Positions 58,077-64,000 of a stretch of 64,000 bases of DNA are shown piece by piece; the first letter of the stretch is position 1, and every line of letters starts with the position of its first letter. The DNA comes from Beijerinckiaceae bacterium. GTDB taxonomy: Bacteria > Pseudomonadota > Alphaproteobacteria > Rhizobiales > Beijerinckiaceae. The DNA is taken from the NCBI GenBank assembly GCA_027532775.1, contig JAPZTO010000001.1:186001-250000 (forward strand). Reading direction: 5' to 3'. The notes beneath the pieces are model-generated. The model saw only the letters and a list, made by a program, of their open reading frames with translations. It searched no databases and had not been told where the DNA came from. A program made the position numbers and the translations under genes.

Positions 58077-59027
58077 ATGCACCGTGGCGCATGTTTTTCT
58101 GCCCCAGGAGGTCTCGGCTTGGATCCAGCTTTCGATCGATCCCCCCCTGCCCGCCCGGGCATCCTGCTGCCCGTTGCCGAGGGAATCCGCCGGATCATCG
58201 CCAATAATCCCGGACCTTTCACCTTCACAGGCACCTGCACCTATGTGGTCGGGACCGGCGAGGTCAGCGTGATCGATCCCGGCCCGGAGGATGCCGCCCA
58301 TATCGAGGCGCTGCTGCTCGCGCTCCGCAACGAACGCATTGCCCGCATTCTCGTAACGCATACCCATCGCGACCATTCCCCTGGCGCGCGGCTGCTGGCG
58401 GAGCGGACGGGTGCTGCCATCCTCGGCTGCGCGCCGCACCGCGCCTCCCGCGAGGCCCTCGACAGCGAGGCGCCGCGGCTCGATGCCAGCGCCGATCTCG
58501 ACCATGCACCCGACCGGGTGCTGGCCGAGGGCGAGCGGATCGAGGGCGATGGCCATGCCTTCTCCGTCATCGAGACGCCGGGGCACACCGCCAACCATCT
58601 CGCCTTCGCGCTCGAGGGCACCGGCATGATGTTTTCCGGCGACCATGTGATGGGGTGGTCGACCTCGATCGTCGCCCCGCCGGACGGGGCCATGTCGGCC
58701 TATCTCGCCAGCCTGGACAAGCTTGTCGCCCGCGAGGATGACCGCGCCTACTGGCCCGGCCATGGGGGCCCGGTGGCGGATCCGCGGCGGTTCACGCGGG
58801 CGCTGCTCGGCCATCGGCGACAGCGGGAAATGCAGATCCTCGATGTGCTGGGGCGTGGTCCGGCGCGGATTCCGCAGCTTGTCGCTGCGAACTACCAGGG
58901 CCTCGATCCGCGCCTTGTCGGGGCGGCCGGGCTTTCCACCTTCGCGCATCTCGAGGATCTGGTGGCCCGCGGGCTGGTGATGGCGGATGGCCCGGTGACG
59001 CTGGAAGCGCTCTACAGCCGCGCCTAG
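58077..59027 (+). CDS. Metallo-beta-lactamase-fold hydrolase, LACTB2-like
   Basis: A 316-residue enzyme. Metal-binding motifs are THTHRDHSPGARLL, ETPGHTANHLAFAL, FSGDHVMGWSTSIVAPPDGA and YWPGHGGPV. The C-terminal ~75 residues (REMQILDVLGRGPARIPQLV ... HLEDLVARGLV) form the winged-helix part typical of LACTB2-like proteins. Family members are nucleases or thioester hydrolases; the substrate here is unknown. ATG 58077 follows AAAGG; the first ~35 residues are poorly conserved, so a later start is possible. Confidence 0.9.
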   Translation: MHRGACFSAPGGLGLDPAFDRSPPARPGILLPVAEGIRRIIANNPGPFTFTGTCTYVVGTGEVSVIDPGPEDAAHIEALLLALRNERIARILVTHTHRDHSPGARLLAERTGAAILGCAPHRASREALDSEAPRLDASADLDHAPDRVLAEGERIEGDGHAFSVIETPGHTANHLAFALEGTGMMFSGDHVMGWSTSIVAPPDGAMSAYLASLDKLVAREDDRAYWPGHGGPVADPRRFTRALLGHRRQREMQILDVLGRGPARIPQLVAANYQGLDPRLVGAAGLSTFAHLEDLVARGLVMADGPVTLEALYSRA

Positions 59028-59048
59028 GGCGGAAAGCACCGGGCGTTC

Positions 59049-59819
59049 TCATCCCTCGGGATTGTTGATCTCCTCGACGAGGCGGAGGATGCGCTTCGCA
59101 TTGGCGCCGAAATCATGCCGGCCGACGCGCGAGGCCGAACGGATGTCGATGCGGGTCTGGCTGCCGGTCCAGCGCAGGCGGATGGTGACGTCATCCCGGA
59201 AGCGCATCAGGAAGGTTTCGGCCACGGCATCGATCCGGCCGATGCCCCGGCGCTCATCCGGCGGCGTTTCCTCGATGACGCGCCATTTCAGCGTCTTCAC
59301 CGCCCGCTGGACAAGCTGGAAGGCCTCGGCGGGCTCGTTGTCCAGCACCAGCGTGCGGACCTGCGGATAGGCCGTGCGCTGGCGTTCGCGCAAGGCACGG
59401 TCAACCGCCGGCGGGATATGGCCCTCGCGGGCAGTAAAGGCCGCCTGCGAGCGCGAGAACAGCGGCGGATCCTCGATATTCGTGCTGATATCGTTCAGTA
59501 CGGGCAGGCGCACCGCCTGAAGGGCGAGAAAGCCCGGCCAGGCGAGAACCAGCATGGCCACCAGCAGGGCGCGGGCCAGCGGCGCAAGCCCACGCCGCCC
59601 CTTCTGCCAGATCTCCAGCGCCGCGACCATGGCGACAGCCAGCGCCGCCGCAGCGAGGATCGCCGAGGCGAGGAAAACCAGCATGCCGATCTCGACCGTC
59701 AGGGTCCGGGCGCGGAGGATCAGGATCGCCGCAAGGATCACCGGCACCGAGAGCCAAGCCAGGCGCTCGGCCCAGCGGGCAAGGCGTGATTCGGGCCGGG
59801 GCGGGAGCGCGAAGAGCAT
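59049..59819 (-). CDS. DUF1499 family membrane protein
   Basis: A 256-residue protein with three N-terminal hydrophobic segments (residues ~22-40, 44-68 and 80-105) followed by a soluble domain of the DUF1499 type: NDISTNIEDPPLFSR, YPQVRTLVLDNEPAEAFQLV, WRVIEETPPDERRGIGRIDA and FRDDVTIRL. The function of DUF1499 is unknown. It lies 9 bp downstream of an M48 protease and is probably co-transcribed with it. Confidence 0.9.
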   Translation of the reverse strand: MLFALPPRPESRLARWAERLAWLSVPVILAAILILRARTLTVEIGMLVFLASAILAAAALAVAMVAALEIWQKGRRGLAPLARALLVAMLVLAWPGFLALQAVRLPVLNDISTNIEDPPLFSRSQAAFTAREGHIPPAVDRALRERQRTAYPQVRTLVLDNEPAEAFQLVQRAVKTLKWRVIEETPPDERRGIGRIDAVAETFLMRFRDDVTIRLRWTGSQTRIDIRSASRVGRHDFGANAKRILRLVEEINNPEG

Positions 59820-59828
59820 CGCCTGTCC

Positions 59829-60953
59829 TTACGGTTTGCGGGCGGGGCCGCAGATCGACTTCAGGGCCTGCCATTCGCCCGTGTCGAGAATGGGGCGGCG
59901 TGGCTGGCCCGCGCTGCCGGCGGCAAGCCGCTCCACCTCGGCGATCCGGTCCTCGGTGACCGGGTGGGCCGCCAGCAGGTCGGTAATCGAGCGGTTGGCC
60001 TGGCCGAAGGGGCTGATCCGGCGGAAGAAGAGGTTGATCGCGCGGGGATCCGCACCGGCCTTCTGCATCAGCTCGACGCTGACCCGGTCAGCCTCGGATT
60101 CATTCTCGCGGGAATAGGCCTGCCCGGCCAGCACCTTGCCCATGATGGCAAGCGTCGAGCCGCCGGTGACATCGCCGATGACGAGGCCGATCACAACCGA
60201 GAGCGCGCCGCCATGGATGATCGCGCGGAGGGAATCACGGTTGAGGACATGGCCGATCTCGTGGGCCAGCACGCCGGCCACCTCATCCGGACCTTGGGCC
60301 ATGTCCAGGATCGGCCGGAAAAGGTAGATCCGCCCGCCGGGCATGGCGAAGGCATTGACGAGCGGGATGTCGACGACATCCACGACCAGCGGCCCGCGCA
60401 GGGCGGTACCGGCGGTCAGGCGCGAGACCATGGCATCCAGAGCCGCGCGGCCGGCCGGGTTGTCGCGGCCGCAGAAGCGGATGCTCCGCCCCGAGCGTTC
60501 AGCGAGGAACTCGACCACCTGTGGCTCGACGCTGCGGCCGATGGCCTCCTCCCAGCGCCAGGGCACCAGCGGCACGGCCAGCCGTGCGAAGAGCGGCAGG
60601 CCGACCAGCAGGAGGAAGATCACAGAGGCGATGGCGGCTGCGCTCCAGACGAGGATGCGGCGGTTGCTGGCCTCCCCGGCCCGGCCGCTGGGCAGGGCAG
60701 CGAGGGCGGAACCCATCATGAGTTCGAAAGCCGCCAGCGGCAGGGTGAGCCGCTCGCCCGTATCGCGATCGGCCGTGACGCGGTGGAGATGCGTCTCCGC
60801 GCCGTGACGCTCGAGGCGGATCTCCCCGAGCGGCCAGATGATGGCCGGGCCGTCTTCCTCGGGCCGGAGTTCGAGGCCGGCAGCCAGCCGCCGGACGGTG
60901 ACCGATCGGGGAACCGGGCGCTGGCCGTCGAAATAGCGACCCGGGCTGTCCAT
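59829..60953 (-). CDS. M48-family membrane zinc metalloprotease
   Basis: A 374-residue protein. A hydrophobic segment at ~104-126 anchors it; the protease domain contains the zinc motif HEIGHVLNRDS and the third ligand in ENESEADRVSVELMQKAGAD, as in BepA/HtpX-type peptidases, with FAMPGGRIYLFRPILDMA just before. The N-terminal ~100 residues are an unassigned beta-rich domain. Such proteases act in envelope quality control. It is 3 bp downstream of a YjgN-like gene. Confidence 0.92.
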   Translation of the reverse strand: MDSPGRYFDGQRPVPRSVTVRRLAAGLELRPEEDGPAIIWPLGEIRLERHGAETHLHRVTADRDTGERLTLPLAAFELMMGSALAALPSGRAGEASNRRILVWSAAAIASVIFLLLVGLPLFARLAVPLVPWRWEEAIGRSVEPQVVEFLAERSGRSIRFCGRDNPAGRAALDAMVSRLTAGTALRGPLVVDVVDIPLVNAFAMPGGRIYLFRPILDMAQGPDEVAGVLAHEIGHVLNRDSLRAIIHGGALSVVIGLVIGDVTGGSTLAIMGKVLAGQAYSRENESEADRVSVELMQKAGADPRAINLFFRRISPFGQANRSITDLLAAHPVTEDRIAEVERLAAGSAGQPRRPILDTGEWQALKSICGPARKP

Positions 60954-60956
60954 GGC

Positions 60957-62180
60957 TCAGCCCGCCACGTCGAAGCCGGTATCGAAAGCCTCGCCGATGC
61001 CGGTGGCGTTGAGGCCGGCCCGCTGCACAACCGCGTCGAGCGCATCGAGGCGATTGACGGTGACCGAGCGGACGCGCAGGGCCCAGAGCGGCCGGCGGAA
61101 GACGAGTTCCGTAACAAGGGCGAGTGCGACGAGGAACCCGGCGGCGGCGATCAGCAGGACGGGCGCGAGCCCCAGCAGCACCAGCGGGTTGGCCCCGGCG
61201 GCGAGGATCGGCAGACCGCCGGTGACAGCCATGAGCCCGCCGAAGGCCAGCAGCAGGCCAAACAAGGCGAGGTAGTAGCGGATCCAGATCCAGGCGACAG
61301 CGCCGGTCGTGAGGGTCGAGGCGAAGGTGATCACGCCGAAGCATGTACCGGCGGTGAAGATGCGGAATTCCTGCACGCGATAGCGGAGCCAGAGGACGGG
61401 CAGCACGGCGAAGGCGAGGAACAGGGCGAGCAGCAGGAAGAACAGGCCGCCCATGACATCGCCGGTCTCGATCCTCGCCGTCTGGCTCAGGATCACGACG
61501 ACGACGAGCCCCACGACCCAGAACGCCATCCAGGCGCCGAGCAAGGGCCTCGCTTCCGATTCGAAGCTGCCCTGCGCCGAGCCGAACCAGGTATTCTCGA
61601 TCTTGTAGCGCTCCAGCGCCCGGCGGAAGAACGGGAAGGCGATGCCGAGCGTGACCATGGTCAGCACCAGCCACCAGAGCGTGCGGAGAAGATAGGCCGT
61701 GCCGCTGCCCGATTGGTGGAACTGGACGCCGCGATAGCGCGTGCGCGTGAGCCGGTATCGGCGGGCGCGATAGCTGAGGATCTGGACGACAGCCGGCATG
61801 ATCAGCACACCGAGGATGCCGGCGAGCGTCGGCCCGAGCACCTGCCCGCCGAACAGGCTGACCAGCGTACCGGCAAGATAGATCGGGACGACGATGGCCA
61901 GCGCGATCAGGAAGCCGACGAACAACTCGCGCCCGGTGCCGGTATATTCGAAACCGTCACCGGCCAGCCGCGTATTGCGCCAGTAATAGCGGCGAAGGGC
62001 CGTCTTGTACCAGAAGCGATAGATGCCGAGCGTGATGACGGTCAGCAATGTGCCGGCGATCACCTGCCCGGCGAGCGGGGCCGTGACGGCATCGAGCGAA
62101 TCCGACCGTTCCTGCGAAGCAGACGCCCCCTGACCCCAAGGAGACGGATCGGCGGCCCGCTGGATCGTGGGAACATGCAT
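60957..62180 (-). CDS. YjgN/DUF898 family membrane protein
   Basis: A 407-residue multi-spanning protein (about eight helices). DUF898 features are VITLGIYRFWYKTALRRYYW with FEYTGTGRELFVGF, and the second copy TLWWLVLTMVTLGIAFPFFR with ERYKIENTWFGSAQGSFE, showing the family's internal duplication. The function is unknown; genes of this type are often next to M48 proteases, as here. It is first in the three-gene string with the protease and DUF1499 protein. Confidence 0.9.
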   Translation of the reverse strand: MHVPTIQRAADPSPWGQGASASQERSDSLDAVTAPLAGQVIAGTLLTVITLGIYRFWYKTALRRYYWRNTRLAGDGFEYTGTGRELFVGFLIALAIVVPIYLAGTLVSLFGGQVLGPTLAGILGVLIMPAVVQILSYRARRYRLTRTRYRGVQFHQSGSGTAYLLRTLWWLVLTMVTLGIAFPFFRRALERYKIENTWFGSAQGSFESEARPLLGAWMAFWVVGLVVVVILSQTARIETGDVMGGLFFLLLALFLAFAVLPVLWLRYRVQEFRIFTAGTCFGVITFASTLTTGAVAWIWIRYYLALFGLLLAFGGLMAVTGGLPILAAGANPLVLLGLAPVLLIAAAGFLVALALVTELVFRRPLWALRVRSVTVNRLDALDAVVQRAGLNATGIGEAFDTGFDVAG

Positions 62181-62348
62181 GGGAAGATTCCGTCATTCGC
62201 CGGCCAACCGGAGGCTATCGCGCCGAAACCGGCGAGGTAACCGATTTGCAACAAGCGGCGTGTTTATGGCATGGGGCACAGGGAATGAAAAGATCCCGGC
62301 GGTTTGCGCCCCCTGTACCGGGGCGGGCACCGCACCATGGAATGAACG

Positions 62349-62828
62349 ATGACCGATCGCCAGCCTGTCACACCCGCCCGTATCTGGTTCCGGTTTCTCC
62401 GCCTGCACCAGCGCGGCCATGGCGCCATTGCCCAGCGCCTGCGCCAGCTGGGTCTCTCGGTCGCCCAGTTCGACCTTCTCTCTACGCTGACGGAAGCCGA
62501 GGGCATCACCCAGCGTGATCTCGCCGAGCGCCTCTACGTCACCAAGGGCAATGTGTCGGGCCTGGTCGACCGGCTGGTCGAGGCGGGCATGGTCGATCGC
62601 CGGGCCATCCCGGGCGACCGCCGTTCGTACGCGCTGCACCTGACCGAAGCCGGCCGCAAGGCCGCACAGGCCGGGATGGAGACGCAGCAGCTCTTCGTCA
62701 ACGAGACGGTGGGGAAACTGTCGCCGCGCGATCTCGAAATGCTCGACCAGGTGATCACCCGGTGGCGCGACACATTCCGGGCGCTCGAGCAATCCGGGCC
62801 CGATGGCCAGGGCAACGCGCAGGGCTGA
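62349..62828 (+). CDS. MarR-family transcriptional regulator
   Basis: A 159-residue winged-helix regulator. The recognition region is GITQRDLAERLYVTKGNVSG followed by LVDRLVEAGMVDRRAIPGDR and RSYALHLTEAGRK, the standard MarR wing. The size is normal. It is divergent from the YjgN-like operon across 168 bp and may regulate it, but no operator was identified by eye. The ligand is unknown. Confidence 0.92.
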   Translation: MTDRQPVTPARIWFRFLRLHQRGHGAIAQRLRQLGLSVAQFDLLSTLTEAEGITQRDLAERLYVTKGNVSGLVDRLVEAGMVDRRAIPGDRRSYALHLTEAGRKAAQAGMETQQLFVNETVGKLSPRDLEMLDQVITRWRDTFRALEQSGPDGQGNAQG

Positions 62829-62952
62829 GCGTCTCCGGAAAACGGTTTGCCGCGATTTCTCCGCTTTTTGGTCAAACGGCACCCAGAATGGGTCGCCATA
62901 TCCGTTGGCAGAGCAGCCAATCAAGGCTGACGATGCAATCAAGGGGATGATA

Positions 62953-63183
62953 ATGACTCCGGCCTCGATCGATCGAGCCTCCATTCTTGCCGAAGCCGTC
63001 CGGAATGCGGAAGAAATCCATGTGACGCGCGAACGCCTTGCCTCGCGCGACCATGTCTCCCGGAACTACCGGGCCATCGCATTGCCGGCTCTGGCTGCGG
63101 CAACCCGCCGGATCGCCGAACAGCGCCAGCGCCTCGCCACCCTGCGGCAGGCGGAGATGCTGCCGGATCACACGGCGCCGTAA
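62953..63183 (+). CDS. Small protein of unknown function
   Basis: A 76-residue, mostly helical, Ala/Arg-rich protein (ASILAEAVRNAEEIHVTRER, then ALAAATRRIAEQRQRLATLR). ATG 62953 is preceded by AAGGGG at good spacing; ATG 62947 is an alternative. It follows the MarR gene by 124 bp and ends before a bidirectional terminator, which supports a real transcript. I do not recognise a family; a coiled coil is likely. Confidence 0.6.
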   Translation: MTPASIDRASILAEAVRNAEEIHVTRERLASRDHVSRNYRAIALPALAAATRRIAEQRQRLATLRQAEMLPDHTAP

Positions 63184-63256
63184 GGCACCGCCCTCCCCGA
63201 CCTCCAGAGGCCTTCCCGGACCCCTCAGCGAAGCGCTTTCCCCGACCCGAAACGAA

Positions 63257-63281
63257 AAAGGCGGCCCGCAAGGCCGCCTTT
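63257..63281. terminator. Bidirectional terminator
   Basis: AAAGGCGGCC and GGCCGCCTTT form a perfect 10-bp stem around a CGCAA loop, with T-rich sequence after it on the plus strand and an A-run before it (T-run on the minus strand). It lies between two convergent genes and can serve both. Confidence 0.9.
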
Positions 63282-63306
63282 GTTCTGTCTGAAAGGGTGC
63301 CTCGCC

Positions 63307-63930
63307 TCAGCGGACGACGACCTTCGCCCCGACCTTGATGCGGTTGTAGAGGTCGATCGCATCGATGTTGTGCATCCGGATGCAGCCCAGCGAGACCGGC
63401 ATGCCGATCATTTCCGGCTCGTTCGTGCCATGGATACGGTATTCCGTGTCGCGGCCGCGCTCGTCATGCAGGTAGATGCCGCGGGCGCCAAGCGGATTGT
63501 TCGGGCCACCGGGCACCGTGGCCGGCAGCGAGGGCACCATCTGGCGCGCCGTGTTGCCCGGCGTCCAGGACGGCCATTCGACCTTGCGGCCGACAAAGGC
63601 CACGCCCGACCATTGATGGGCTTCCATCCCCGGCGAGATCTCGTAGCGGAGCGCCGTGCCGCCCTCCTCGATGTAATAGAGGAAGCGCGCATCCGAATCG
63701 ACAACGACCGTGCCGGGAACTTTCTCGTTCGTCGGGTTCGGCATCCGGAAGCGGGCCCGAGCGGGATCGAGATCCCGATTGAGCGATTGCGGCGCCAGCG
63801 CAAGCAACTGCACGTCCCGAGCCGACAGGGTCGGGTCCGGGAAGGCCGAATATTGCGTGCAGGCCGCGGCCATCAGGCAAAGGCCGAGAGCGACGATCGG
63901 GCGGAGGAAACGATAAAAATCCGTGTGCAT
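63307..63930 (-). CDS. L,D-transpeptidase (YkuD) lipoprotein
   Basis: A 207-residue protein. The signal peptide ends in a lipobox (GLCLMAAAC), so it is probably an envelope lipoprotein with Cys at residue ~24. The YkuD domain contains EYRIHGTNEPEMIG and the catalytic MPVSLGCIRMHNIDAIDLYN with the active-site Cys; GARGIYLHDERG is also typical. Such enzymes make 3-3 peptidoglycan cross-links or attach proteins to the wall. I chose ATG 63930 over the longer frame to 63999 because it gives a proper signal peptide. Confidence 0.93.
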   Translation of the reverse strand: MHTDFYRFLRPIVALGLCLMAAACTQYSAFPDPTLSARDVQLLALAPQSLNRDLDPARARFRMPNPTNEKVPGTVVVDSDARFLYYIEEGGTALRYEISPGMEAHQWSGVAFVGRKVEWPSWTPGNTARQMVPSLPATVPGGPNNPLGARGIYLHDERGRDTEYRIHGTNEPEMIGMPVSLGCIRMHNIDAIDLYNRIKVGAKVVVR

Positions 63931-64000
63931 GGCCGAACTAAAGCAAGGGAAGGTTGCGGTTTGCTTAATCGCATGTGAATCAGCGGCATAGTGCTGCAAA

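Overview
The window is high-GC DNA with alphaproteobacterial character. Support comes from folP-folB-folK next to bioY, a TctABC/TctDE module, Hint_2-RTX proteins, SapC-like proteins and the style of the tRNA-Gln and tRNA-Pro genes. I infer a Hyphomicrobiales- or Rhodospirillales-like organism but cannot fix the genus. I see no transposase, integrase, phage gene or CRISPR array.

Region 1 (1-15 kb) is nutrient uptake. The start of a sugar-binding protein gene diverges from a LacI-type regulator across a perfect 20-bp palindrome. A tripartite tricarboxylate transporter (tctCBA, minus strand) diverges from a TctD/TctE-like two-component system that is translationally coupled to a periplasmic binding protein. 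A sugar ABC transporter operon (ATPase, binding protein, two permeases) continues into a cytochrome b561-like protein and an SMP-30 lactonase. It diverges from a second LacI regulator across a perfect 16-bp palindrome.

Region 2 (15-53 kb) is the remarkable part: about 38 kb for making, exporting and decorating the cell surface. One tight minus-strand gene string encodes a complete type I secretion system (TolC, LapB-like ABC protein, HlyD) and then the full dTDP-L-rhamnose pathway (rfbC, rfbB, rfbD, rfbA). Upstream lies a 1448-residue secreted protein with VCBS-like domains and about 70 nine-residue RTX-like repeats. These are organised into three 513-bp higher-order units, and the usual calcium-binding Asp is mostly Asn. 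Across an AT-rich 1.1-kb divergent control region with an exact TGTGA-N6-TCACA site comes an operon for a Hint-RTX protein, an unrecognised protein and a canonical RTX protein, closed by a strong terminator. Next come two divergent SapC-like proteins coupled to a glycosyltransferase, a GT2 glycosyltransferase with a methyltransferase, and a second PrtD/HlyD-type exporter pair without its own outer-membrane channel. The region ends with a cluster of glycosyltransferases, two pyruvyltransferase-family proteins, an exported beta-rich protein and four proteins sharing a small Gly-Trp domain. My reading is that this locus builds a secreted, calcium-dependent RTX coat or adhesin together with the rhamnose-containing glycan that anchors or modifies it. 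That integrated role is inference.

Region 3 (53.7-64 kb) is core genome: tRNA-Gln(TTG), tRNA-Pro(CGG), an AGE-family epimerase, folP-folB-folK, bioY, a metallo-beta-lactamase-fold hydrolase, a DUF1499 / M48 protease / YjgN-like membrane group, a MarR regulator, a small unknown protein, a bidirectional terminator and an L,D-transpeptidase lipoprotein.
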